DNA of 64,000 nt, from positions 30,648 to 94,647 of the forward strand of contig DYPS01000001.1 in the NCBI GenBank assembly GCA_020719775.1, read 5' to 3'. Origin of the DNA: Desulfosporosinus sp. (GTDB lineage Bacteria > Campylobacterota > Campylobacteria > Campylobacterales > Arcobacteraceae). The first letter of the stretch is position 1; every line of letters begins with the position of its first letter. The translations under genes were made by a program, and so were the position numbers. Under the pieces are notes generated by a model. It was given only the letters and a program-made list of their open reading frames with translations. It ran no database searches and was not told the origin of the DNA. This document shows, one piece after another, positions 45,563 through 54,398 of the stretch.

Positions 45563-46774
45563 ATGATAAAAATAATTTTTTTCTTTTTATTAAACACCTT
45601 TATGTTTGGTTCTATATCTGGAACTGTTTATGATAAACAATCAAATAAAATTATACAAAATGCGATTATTATTTCTCAAGGAAAAGAGTATAAAGTAAAT
45701 AGAAATGGAAATTTTACTGTTCCTAATGATAAATCAATAGGAGTTCGAGCAATTGGTTATGAAAGAAAATTTTATACAAGTAGCGGAAAGATCTTTTTGT
45801 CCCCACTTATTCCCAAAGCACTTTATCTTTCAAGCTTTGGAGCAACAAATTTACAAATTATGAAAAATGCTAAAGAACTTATGAAAAATACTGAAATTAA
45901 CTCTCTCGTGATAGATGTCAAGATGGATAGAGGACAGGTTGCCTTTGTAAGTAGTAATCCTATGGCTAAAAATATTGGGGCTCAAGAGTTGATTCTTTTT
46001 AAAAATTTACCAAATTTTATTAGAGAGCTTAAGAAGGAAGGAATATATACTATAGCAAGAATAGTAACCTTCAAAGATACCCCTCTTGCAACAGCATATC
46101 CACAATGGAGTATCAAAACAACAAAAGGAGAGTTTTTTAAAGACAAAGAAGGACTTCGTTGGATAGATCCTTCAATTAAAGAGTCATGGAGTTATGTTTT
46201 ATCTATTGCAAAAGAAAGCGCTAAATGTGGATTTGATGAAATTCAATTTGATTATGTAAGATTTCCAGATAGAAAAGGAATCGAGTTTTCAGTTAAAAAT
46301 ACTTCTACGGAAAGAATAAAAGCAATTAGTGATTTTTTGGAAACAGCAAGAAAAGAGCTGACTCCATATAATGTTTTTATTTCTGCTGATATTTTTGGTT
46401 ATGTGAGTTGGGATGATGGAGATTTAGAGATTGGGCAAAAAATAGAAAATATTTCAAAACATGTTGATTATCTTTCTCCTATGCTTTATCCAAGTGGATT
46501 TCATATGGGAATTCCTGGACATAGAAATCCAGTTGTATCTAATTATGAAATAATTAAACAATCTTTAGACCGATCACTTCAAAAATCAAAAGGCTCTCCC
46601 CTTGCTTATAGGCCATGGTTGCAGGCATTTAGAGATTATGCTTTTGATAAACGAATTTATGGAGAGAAAGAAATCCGTGCTCAAATTAAAGCAAGTGAAG
46701 ATTTTGGAAGTGCTGGTTGGATATTATGGAATCCAAGAAATGTTTATACAAGTGCAGGACTCACAAAGGAATAG
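45563..46774 (+). CDS. Putative secreted glycoside hydrolase (DUF4015 type)
   Basis: This 403-residue protein begins with a signal peptide (about 1-17). A small beta-sandwich of about 75 residues follows (GTVYDKQSNKIIQNAIIISQ, a carboxypeptidase-regulatory-like fold). A TIM-barrel domain starts with LYLSSFGATNLQIMKNAKEL. The pattern VIDVKMDRG, FDEIQFDYVRFPD, FISADIFGYVSW and LSPMLYPSGFH is that of the DUF4015 putative glycosyl hydrolases, with acidic residues at barrel strand ends. The substrate is unknown; a periplasmic wall or surface polysaccharide is plausible. The following 177 bases (46775-46951) hold no recognised feature. Confidence 0.82.
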   Translation: MIKIIFFFLLNTFMFGSISGTVYDKQSNKIIQNAIIISQGKEYKVNRNGNFTVPNDKSIGVRAIGYERKFYTSSGKIFLSPLIPKALYLSSFGATNLQIMKNAKELMKNTEINSLVIDVKMDRGQVAFVSSNPMAKNIGAQELILFKNLPNFIRELKKEGIYTIARIVTFKDTPLATAYPQWSIKTTKGEFFKDKEGLRWIDPSIKESWSYVLSIAKESAKCGFDEIQFDYVRFPDRKGIEFSVKNTSTERIKAISDFLETARKELTPYNVFISADIFGYVSWDDGDLEIGQKIENISKHVDYLSPMLYPSGFHMGIPGHRNPVVSNYEIIKQSLDRSLQKSKGSPLAYRPWLQAFRDYAFDKRIYGEKEIRAQIKASEDFGSAGWILWNPRNVYTSAGLTKE

Positions 46775-46951
46775 AAGTTTTCTATAAAATATACAGAAGA
46801 ATTGTGCAGAAAAAGTCCTATTTTTCTTTATTAATATGGCTAGATCTTTTTATGAATCAATGATTTGAAAGCATTTAATTACGGTGGTAGCTCACCCATC
46901 CAATTAAGTACTTTTTTATATCTTTGAACATATCAAGGATGTATCAGATTT

Positions 46952-47398
46952 TTATATAAGCTCACTTTTAAATTGTTCAATAATTACACCATTGTCATGG
47001 ATAAATTTTGAAATAATTTCTGAATTTGTATGTTCGTAAGCTTTTTCATAAACTATTCTTTTAATTCCACTTGCTATTAAATTTTTACTACACTCACTGC
47101 AAGGTTCAAGCGTAACATAAATAGTAGCATCTTCTATGCTTATCCCTTTTCTTGCAGCCCAAATGATGGCATTCATCTCAGCATGAATTTCATAAGTTTT
47201 ACTCCATTCATGATGTTCTTTTGTATACTGTCCATTCCAATATTCACAGCAATTTTGAAATCCTGCTGGTGTACCATTATATCCTGTGCTTAAAATTCTT
47301 CCATCTTTTACAATAACAGCTCCAACTTGTTTTGAAATACATTTGCTAGCACTTGCTATCTCTTTAGCAATATTTATAAATATTTTATCATTTATCAT
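46952..47398 (-). CDS. Deoxycytidylate deaminase family protein
   Basis: This 148-residue zinc deaminase has the metal and catalytic residues H72 and E74 in IHAEMNAIIWAARKG and C100 and C103 in LEPCSECSKNL. Together with the insert between GYNGTPAGFQNC and EWSKTYEIHAE, this is the ComEB/dCMP-deaminase type rather than cytidine or tRNA deaminase. It would make dUMP from dCMP for thymidylate synthesis. It lies 50 bases after the ABC-F gene on the same strand. Confidence 0.85.
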   Translation of the reverse strand: MINDKIFINIAKEIASASKCISKQVGAVIVKDGRILSTGYNGTPAGFQNCCEYWNGQYTKEHHEWSKTYEIHAEMNAIIWAARKGISIEDATIYVTLEPCSECSKNLIASGIKRIVYEKAYEHTNSEIISKFIHDNGVIIEQFKSELI

Positions 47399-47448
47399 TT
47401 TTATATTTCCTATTTAGTAAATTTATATAAATATTTAATTAGAGCTTC

Positions 47449-49278
47449 TTAATTGAGAAGCTCTAATTTTCTCTCATACATATCATTTAATTCATCATAT
47501 TTAAGTTGTTTACTTTCAAAAAGAGCAAATTTTGTTTCGATATTTTTCTTTAAATTTACAATATTCTTAGTGAGCTCCACAACTTTACTGTTATCATTTT
47601 TATTTGAAGCTTCTATTAAGTCTGATTCAGATTTTTTTACAATTCCTTCTAGCCTTTCAATTTCACTTTCAAGCTTATCAAGCTCTTTTGTAAGTGGTAC
47701 AAGCTCTTTACTTTTTTGAGCTATCACCTCACTTCTTTCTCTCTTCACATCATTTTTATTATTTTTTGGTTTTTTTGGTTTTGTGTCAAACTCTTCATCT
47801 TCCCAACCAATTTTTTCTAAAAATTCATCATAAGTGCCATTAAAATAATCAGCTCCATCATTACTAAAGACTACTAATCTATCACAAGTAGCTCTAAGTA
47901 ATTCTTCTGAGTGACTTACTATAATAGTAGAACCTTCAAAATTTTTGATAGCTTGTGTTAATGCTTCAATTGAGTCAATATCAAGGTGATGTGTAGGCTC
48001 ATCTAGAAATAAGAGATTGACATCCCCAGCTATTATTTTCCCGAGCATTACCCTACTTTTTTCTCCTCCAGAAAGGAGTGAAACTTTTTTCTTAGCGTTA
48101 TCTCCACTAAACATCATCAATCCACAGATATTTCTAACAGTTGCTTCTCCTAGTTTAGAGTTTGCACTATAAATCTCATCAATAATGGTACTTTTTGGAT
48201 TAAGATGATTGATATTAGTTTGTCCAAAATGTCCAAATGTTACAGAACTATTGTATTCAACCTCTCCATTAAGTGGTTTCAATTCCCCTGCAATTACATT
48301 TAAAAGTGTTGATTTCCCTTTTCCATTTTTTCCAATAATCCCTAAAGTTTCCCCTTTTTCAAGGACAAATGAGATATTTTTAAACAAAAGATTATCTTCT
48401 GTGTATCCAAAACTAACATCCTTCACATCAAGTAAAATCTTGGCGGGGGTTGCTTTATATTTAAAATCAAAACTAAGAGTATTGTCATATCCCAAATCTT
48501 CCAAAATATCCATCTTTCCAAGTTGTTTCACTTTTGATTGAGCAAGTGCAGCCGTTGAGGCTCTTGCTTTATTTCGTGAGATAAAATCTTCTAGCTCTTT
48601 GATTTTTTTATCCTGAGCTATTTTTTGTTTTTCATGATGCTCTTCATTTGAAGCGAGTTGATCGTAAAATTTATGAGTATCTCCTTTTATAAAAAAGAGC
48701 CCTCTTCTAATAATTCCCATTGTGTGAGTAGTCACAGCATCCATAAAATCTCTATCATGTGTGATAATGATCACTTCCCCTTCAAAAGCTTTCAAAAATC
48801 CTTTAAGCCATCTAAGTGATAGGATATCAAGGTAGTTTGTAGGTTCATCAAGCAGAAGCATGTTTGGCTCTGTTAAAAGTAATTTAGCAAGATTGATTCT
48901 AATTTGATATCCACCTGAAAATGAAAGCGGGTCTTTTTCCAAATCCTCATGGCTAAATCCAAGACCAAAAAGTATTCTTTCCACTTTATAAATACTATAT
49001 TTATCATCTTCAGCTAAAGCTAAAGCTGTTTCTTCAACTAAAGTTTTTTCTGTAAAATGGAGATATTGTTTTAATGCTCCGATTTTATACCCTTTTGGAA
49101 TCAAAACTTCACCGTTATCTGCTTGCTCTTCTCCTAAAATAAGTTTGAAAAGTGTAGATTTTCCACTACCATTTCGCCCAACTAAACCTATCTTATCACC
49201 AAAATTCATCCTAAGATTAATTTCACCAAATAGCTCTTGCGAGCCATAACTCTTTGTTAAATTTGAAAGTTCTATCAT
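47449..49278 (-). CDS. ABC-F family ATPase
   Basis: This 609-residue soluble protein has two ABC domains and no membrane segment. The first has Walker A GLVGRNGSGKSTL and signature LSFSGGYQIR; the second has GIIGKNGKGKSTL and LLSGGEKSRVMLGK. The P-site tRNA-interaction linker between them is charged (residues about 215-260). A long C-terminal coiled coil (about 515-605) is like that of Uup and some resistance ABC-Fs. ABC-F proteins act on the ribosome. The subfamily is not certain, so no symbol is given. It is one of a leftward run after the NlpC/P60 gene (13-base gap). Confidence 0.88.
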   Translation of the reverse strand: MIELSNLTKSYGSQELFGEINLRMNFGDKIGLVGRNGSGKSTLFKLILGEEQADNGEVLIPKGYKIGALKQYLHFTEKTLVEETALALAEDDKYSIYKVERILFGLGFSHEDLEKDPLSFSGGYQIRINLAKLLLTEPNMLLLDEPTNYLDILSLRWLKGFLKAFEGEVIIITHDRDFMDAVTTHTMGIIRRGLFFIKGDTHKFYDQLASNEEHHEKQKIAQDKKIKELEDFISRNKARASTAALAQSKVKQLGKMDILEDLGYDNTLSFDFKYKATPAKILLDVKDVSFGYTEDNLLFKNISFVLEKGETLGIIGKNGKGKSTLLNVIAGELKPLNGEVEYNSSVTFGHFGQTNINHLNPKSTIIDEIYSANSKLGEATVRNICGLMMFSGDNAKKKVSLLSGGEKSRVMLGKIIAGDVNLLFLDEPTHHLDIDSIEALTQAIKNFEGSTIIVSHSEELLRATCDRLVVFSNDGADYFNGTYDEFLEKIGWEDEEFDTKPKKPKNNKNDVKRERSEVIAQKSKELVPLTKELDKLESEIERLEGIVKKSESDLIEASNKNDNSKVVELTKNIVNLKKNIETKFALFESKQLKYDELNDMYERKLELLN

Positions 49279-49291
49279 ATTTTTTTCTTCT

Positions 49292-50584
49292 TTAGTTTAT
49301 TTTTTGTTCTTTTTTTGTTATTCCAATTACTCTCATAGATACAAGTTTATCTAGAAGTGTTCCATTTTCATGGTCATACTCCTCCATTTCGATACCAGGT
49401 TTGAGTGAAGTGACATATGATCCACCCACAATATGTCGTCCTTTATTTAGAGTTTTTATACTCCAAAATGAGTGAAAAATGGTTATCTCATCATTAAATG
49501 TACCAATATACAACATAATGTGCCCTTTCATATATAAAAAAGTAGCAAAAGGAATTGCATTTTCTTTGATTATTTTTATTTTTTCTTCACTTGTTTTTCC
49601 TTCAAAAGAGACAATCTCCTCTTTTTTTTCATTTGCCTGCATATTTGAATTTCTCTCAAGAAAAATTCCAAATGGCGTGTACATATCTCTTAAAAGCATA
49701 GAACAATCACGATTTTCATTTACTCCACCCCAACCATAATTTTGCCCATAAAGTTGCTTTGCAATTTTTGCTAGATTCTCTTTTGTTGGTAATTCTGGAA
49801 TAACAGCAAACTCATCTTTTGATTGATTTGTCAATGTAAAGATAGCTTTATTTTTTTCATCACCTCTAAAAAGATAAACTTTTTCATTTTCATTTTTCCA
49901 TAAGGTTGCTCCAATAAAAGCTTTAGAAATAAAATTGTTTTCACTATCTATAATGGAAACATCATCTACCTTTGGTGTTATAAGTTTCATATTTTTAAGT
50001 TTTTTTATATCATCATTTGAAATAAAAGCGATATCATTACTATTTATCCAACCACTCACATAAGGTGTTTCCACAAATGCAAAAGCCTTATCAAGTGAAT
50101 AATGTAATACTTTTATAGGGGTATTAATATGCAACAAAGAGTTTTGTAGATAATCAAAAGGATATCCACCTCCATTATTTTTAAAATCGTAAAAGAATGG
50201 CTTATTTGTAGGCATTACTCTACAGTTTGTATTTCTTGTGGTTATTCCATTTTGATATACTGATGGAAAAGCTGACGGATTTGTATTTAAGGTAATCTTT
50301 TCTTTAAAGCTCGAGGAGATCTCTTGCTTGTTATCTCCAAAATAGGTTTTTTTAGCGATATATCTCGCACCAAACTCAAAATTAAAGCGATTCACTACAA
50401 AATTTTCATCCCAAGGTTTGTAATATCGCTCAAGAAACTCCTTGTTATGCTTTGCAAAAGTATCATTAAGATCAATTGCAAAATTTGTAAAATCTTGTGA
50501 TATAACTGAAATATCTTTGATTTTGCTTTCAACCATTCCAAACAATGAACAAGCGAGTAAAGAGGAAAGTATAATTTTTTTCAC
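49292..50584 (-). CDS. Secreted SH3 and NlpC/P60 domain cell-wall endopeptidase
   Basis: This 430-residue protein begins with a signal peptide (about 1-20). Two SH3-like wall-binding regions follow (about 115-190 and 215-260), then a C40 peptidase domain. The catalytic cysteine is C294 in NENRDCSMLLRDMY and the histidine is H355 in MKGHIMLYIG. The tryptophan-rich YGWGGVNENRDCS element is typical of the YkfC/SH3b1-NlpC group that cuts peptide stems of murein. It follows mfd after 9 bases. Confidence 0.86.
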   Translation of the reverse strand: MKKIILSSLLACSLFGMVESKIKDISVISQDFTNFAIDLNDTFAKHNKEFLERYYKPWDENFVVNRFNFEFGARYIAKKTYFGDNKQEISSSFKEKITLNTNPSAFPSVYQNGITTRNTNCRVMPTNKPFFYDFKNNGGGYPFDYLQNSLLHINTPIKVLHYSLDKAFAFVETPYVSGWINSNDIAFISNDDIKKLKNMKLITPKVDDVSIIDSENNFISKAFIGATLWKNENEKVYLFRGDEKNKAIFTLTNQSKDEFAVIPELPTKENLAKIAKQLYGQNYGWGGVNENRDCSMLLRDMYTPFGIFLERNSNMQANEKKEEIVSFEGKTSEEKIKIIKENAIPFATFLYMKGHIMLYIGTFNDEITIFHSFWSIKTLNKGRHIVGGSYVTSLKPGIEMEEYDHENGTLLDKLVSMRVIGITKKEQKIN

Positions 50585-50593
50585 TAAAAACCT

Positions 50594-53569
50594 TTATTTT
50601 AAATATTTTAAAACTGTTGAGATAATATCATCATCATCACGACTAGGTGATTTTATCACCTCTTTTTTATCATCATTATAGACTATTGAAATATTCATCT
50701 CGTAATTACTAATTGTTTTGATATTTTTAGCAACACCTTGAAGTTTAATGAAAATAAGGTCGATAAACTGTTTTGTGTGGGTATCAAGTTTTCCAAATCT
50801 ATCTTCCATCTCTTCAAGTATCTCAAAAACCTCACTTTTGTCTTTTGCCTTACTTAATCTTCTGTAAAGTTCAAGTCGAAGTCTATCTTCGCTTATATAA
50901 TCACTACTAATATAAGCACTGATAGTTAGTTTAATATCAACAGTGGCTTTTTCTTCACTTGTCTCACCACTCAAAGTTGCTATCGCATCTTCAAGCATTT
51001 TAATATAAAGCGTATAACCAATATTTTCAATATGCCCACTTTGCGCTTCACCAATAAGATTTCCACCACCTCTGATGGCCAAATCTTGATGAGCTAAAGC
51101 TGTACCACTTCCAAGATAAGAGTTGCTTTCAAGTGCTACAAGTCTTTTGATAGCATCTTCTGTGAGCTTATTTTTATCTTCTACTATAAAATAACAATAT
51201 CCTTCTTTATTGCTTCTCCCTACTCTACCTCGAAGTTGATGAAGATCTGCTATTCCAAATCGATTTGCTCCATCAATTATCATTGTGTTTGCATTTGGAA
51301 GATGGAGTCCAGATTCAACGATACTAGTAGCAAGTAAAATATCAAATTTCCCATCTGAAAAATCTTCAATAATTCGAATAGAATCTTTTGGTTGAATTTG
51401 TGAGTGCATAATCTCTATTTTCATATTTGGTAAGATAGAGAGGATTTCATCCCTTTTATTTTTAATAGTTGCTATATTATTATAAATATAAAATATTTGC
51501 CCACCTCTTCTTTTTTCTCGCAAAATGACTTCTTTAATAATCTTTTCATCATACTCTTTAACGAAACTACGAACACCAATTCGCTCACTTGGAGGGGTTG
51601 TAAGGCTACTCATCCCTTTTATTTTAGATAAAGCAAGATTAAGAGTCCGTGGAATTGGTGTAGCACTCATAGAAAAAATATGAGCATCACTTCTGAGCTC
51701 TTTTAATTTCTCTTTTTGTTTTACACCAAATTTATGTTCCTCGTCAATTACAATAAGAGCTAATTTTGCACACTTCACATTAAGTAGTGAGTGTGTTCCG
51801 ACCACAAAGTCTATAGTTCCATCTTCAAGAGCTTTTTTGACAACAGTTTGCTCTTTTGTGGTTGTTCTCCCATCAAGTTTTGCTATTTTAAATCCATACT
51901 TTTCAACTCTTTTTTTAAGACCTTCATAATGTTGAGAAGCTAAAAGTGTTGTTGGACAAACCAGAAGTGCTTGATAACCACTTAAAATTGTTGCGAAAAT
52001 TCCATTGAGTGCAACTTCTGTTTTTCCAAATCCCACATCACCACTTAAGAGTCTATCCATAACAAGTCCATTGGAGATATCGCTAAAAAATTCATCAATA
52101 CTTCTTTGTTGATCTTTTGTGTAGATAAAACCAGATTCATTTTGTAAAAGAGCTATCTCCTCTTTTGTTGTATCTATTTTAATTCCCTCTATTAGTTCCC
52201 GTTTTGCCGCAAGTGCTATAATTTCACTTGCAATTGCAAAAAGTTTCTCTTTTGCTTTATTTTTTAGCTTTGCAAAAGTTCCTTTTCCAAGTTTATCAAG
52301 AAGTGCTGTATTTCCACTATCTGCAACATATCTATCAATAAGGTCAAGATTTTGAACAGGTACCAAAAGTCTATCATCGCCAAGATAATTTAAAACAACA
52401 AAATCCATCTTGGCTCCCATCACAACAACAGGTTCAATTCCTATAAACCGTCCTATTCCATGTGTTTCATGAACTACATAATCACCATTTTTAAGTTCAT
52501 CAACGATAATTTTTGGTTTTTTCTTTTTTCTTTTTTTGATCTCAATGTTAAGTGAAAGGATAAGCTCATCATCACTTAAAAGGTTAATAAGCTCATCCCT
52601 ATAAGCAACTTGATAATTTTGAAATTGATTATCCCTTAAAAGTGGTAAGTCATAGGATCTTACCCTTGCTTCTGTGCTACTAATGATAGTTATCTTTTTT
52701 TCTTTATGAAACTCCAAAAATTCTTTTTTATTTGATGGTGTTATTTGTTTATAAACATTTTGTGAAAGGATTGGATTGAGTGAAAGGATAGCTTCCTTGT
52801 TAATTCTTTTTTCACTAAAAATAAATACCTCATCCATTTCATTAAGTGCTTTTTTTGTTATAAAGCTTTCTAAGGTTTTTGTGTAAAATTCTCCAAGTTC
52901 ATCAAGATACCAAAATCCCAAAGAGTGAATATCTTTAATAAAAGTATCGGTTTTAGAATTTCGTGCTTTCTCTTCAAGTTCTTCAAACTTTTTACTTTCA
53001 AGACTTAAAAACGCTGGAGAGATGGAGATTGATTCAAGTTCCTCTTTTTGGGATTTTTGATTTTCTACATCAAAGAGACGGATACTTTCTATTTCTGTAT
53101 CAAAAAGAGATATTCTGTAAGCATTGTCAACCTCAAGTGGAAAAATATCTAAAATATCTCCTCTAAATGAAACCTCCCCTTCACTTGTAACAATATCAAC
53201 AAAAATATATCCCCAATTATAAAGCTTATCTTTGAGGAGTTTTATATCGATAGTATCTCCAAAATTAAGTTCAAATTGTTCGAAACAATTTTCTTTTGGC
53301 AGTGGAAATGTGATGGTTCTAATAGGTGAAATAAGAATTTTATTTTTCTTTTTATAAAGATAGTATTGCTCTAAAACTTTTGTAATTGTTTTTAACTCTT
53401 CACTAAAAGAAAGTAGATCGTCTCCATAGTTTGCTCTAAAGTCTGGAAGTAAAAAAGGAGCATAACCCAAAAAGGAAGCACAATCTTTTGCTTGATAAGC
53501 TTCTTTTTCATCAGAAACTACTAAAAGTTGTGGCTTATTTTGTTTTAAACTATAAAAAATATCATGCAT
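50594..53569 (-). CDS. mfd: Transcription-repair coupling factor Mfd
   Basis: This 991-residue translocase removes RNA polymerase stalled at lesions and recruits UvrA. The UvrB-like N-terminus is short. The CarD-like RNA polymerase-interacting domain contains LKNGDYVVHETHGIGRFIG (about 360). The helicase core has GDVGFGKTEVA (about 510) and DEEH (about 608). The TRCF C-terminal domain starts with TVDIKLTISAYISSDYI. It is roughly 150 residues shorter than E. coli Mfd, as is usual in this phylum. It is the first of the mfd/NlpC/ABC-F run. Confidence 0.96.
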   Translation of the reverse strand: MHDIFYSLKQNKPQLLVVSDEKEAYQAKDCASFLGYAPFLLPDFRANYGDDLLSFSEELKTITKVLEQYYLYKKKNKILISPIRTITFPLPKENCFEQFELNFGDTIDIKLLKDKLYNWGYIFVDIVTSEGEVSFRGDILDIFPLEVDNAYRISLFDTEIESIRLFDVENQKSQKEELESISISPAFLSLESKKFEELEEKARNSKTDTFIKDIHSLGFWYLDELGEFYTKTLESFITKKALNEMDEVFIFSEKRINKEAILSLNPILSQNVYKQITPSNKKEFLEFHKEKKITIISSTEARVRSYDLPLLRDNQFQNYQVAYRDELINLLSDDELILSLNIEIKKRKKKKPKIIVDELKNGDYVVHETHGIGRFIGIEPVVVMGAKMDFVVLNYLGDDRLLVPVQNLDLIDRYVADSGNTALLDKLGKGTFAKLKNKAKEKLFAIASEIIALAAKRELIEGIKIDTTKEEIALLQNESGFIYTKDQQRSIDEFFSDISNGLVMDRLLSGDVGFGKTEVALNGIFATILSGYQALLVCPTTLLASQHYEGLKKRVEKYGFKIAKLDGRTTTKEQTVVKKALEDGTIDFVVGTHSLLNVKCAKLALIVIDEEHKFGVKQKEKLKELRSDAHIFSMSATPIPRTLNLALSKIKGMSSLTTPPSERIGVRSFVKEYDEKIIKEVILREKRRGGQIFYIYNNIATIKNKRDEILSILPNMKIEIMHSQIQPKDSIRIIEDFSDGKFDILLATSIVESGLHLPNANTMIIDGANRFGIADLHQLRGRVGRSNKEGYCYFIVEDKNKLTEDAIKRLVALESNSYLGSGTALAHQDLAIRGGGNLIGEAQSGHIENIGYTLYIKMLEDAIATLSGETSEEKATVDIKLTISAYISSDYISEDRLRLELYRRLSKAKDKSEVFEILEEMEDRFGKLDTHTKQFIDLIFIKLQGVAKNIKTISNYEMNISIVYNDDKKEVIKSPSRDDDDIISTVLKYLK

Positions 53570-53647
53570 AATAGTTTAATCTTTCCTTATGAATTTATTG
53601 TAAAAATGAAGTAGTGCTTTAAAAAATAATAGAATTTAGAATCTAAT

Positions 53648-53935
53648 CTACCATAGAGTTGAATGTTCAAACAAATCATCATTAAAAAATAGATCATCTT
53701 TTTCTATATAAATATTTGTTTCGTAATCAATATGCAGTCTAAATACACCAAAATCATATGATCGTTCAATATAATTTTTATTTAGATAAGTTTGTACTTG
53801 TGAATATAAAATGATATTTTCAAAATAATATTCACAAATAGAAGGAGCAATAGAATTTATTTTTGATTCCACTTCATCTAATAGATTTATCTGAAATTCA
53901 TTAAATAAATCATATTTATCTATTAAGTAAATCAA
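53648..53935 (-). CDS. Hypothetical protein, 95 residues
   Basis: This acidic soluble protein, probably mixed alpha/beta, contains FNEFQINLLDEVESKINSIA and FGVFRLHIDYETNIYIEKDD. No family, signal or membrane segment is recognised. It lies 12 bases after the coiled-coil gene on the same strand, which supports it as a real gene. Confidence 0.55.
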   Translation of the reverse strand: MIYLIDKYDLFNEFQINLLDEVESKINSIAPSICEYYFENIILYSQVQTYLNKNYIERSYDFGVFRLHIDYETNIYIEKDDLFFNDDLFEHSTLW

Positions 53936-53947
53936 ATTAAAACTTTT

Positions 53948-54352
53948 TTATTTATTAAGCCCATTCAATAATGATTCCATTCTTCCAAAATCAATTTTTG
54001 CTGTGTTGTCTTCTATTTTATGATCTTTTCCACTTAGTTTGATATCTAAAATATTATCAGAAAGCGTATCCTCAAAGTTATCATCATAGTTATTAGAATT
54101 ATCTAATACATTTGCTGTTTTTGGAGAACTAAGAAGTTTTTGGATTTTAGATAACATACCATCCATTTTATCTTCTCGCTTATCTGTAACATTAGTTAAA
54201 TCAGAAAGTTTAAATTCAAGATCTTTATTTTTTGTTGTTTGAACTTCTAATTTTTCAATTGTTTCTTGATGTTTTAATTGCAATACTTCATAAGCATCGA
54301 TAAGTTGGTTAAGTGCATCATTTAATTTTTCAATTGTTTCCTGGTTAGTCAT
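53948..54352 (-). CDS. Coiled-coil protein of unknown function, 134 residues
   Basis: Residues 1-60 form a predicted coiled coil with heptad repeats (LNDALNQLIDAYEVLQLKHQ, ETIEKLEVQ). A low-complexity Asn/Asp-rich linker and a short amphipathic C-terminal motif (KIDFGRMESLLNGL) follow. The layout resembles small cell-division scaffold proteins such as ZapB, but this is only a resemblance. An AAGGGG ribosome site precedes the ATG. It forms a pair with the 95-residue gene downstream. Confidence 0.6.
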   Translation of the reverse strand: MTNQETIEKLNDALNQLIDAYEVLQLKHQETIEKLEVQTTKNKDLEFKLSDLTNVTDKREDKMDGMLSKIQKLLSSPKTANVLDNSNNYDDNFEDTLSDNILDIKLSGKDHKIEDNTAKIDFGRMESLLNGLNK

Positions 54353-54398
54353 AAAAATCCCCTTATATAATATTTATTAGGCATCATTTTAGCAAAAA

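Noticed and set aside
46775..46951. tRNA or small RNA in the 177-base space
   Set aside because: No acceptor or T-arm pattern and no strong stem with a promoter.
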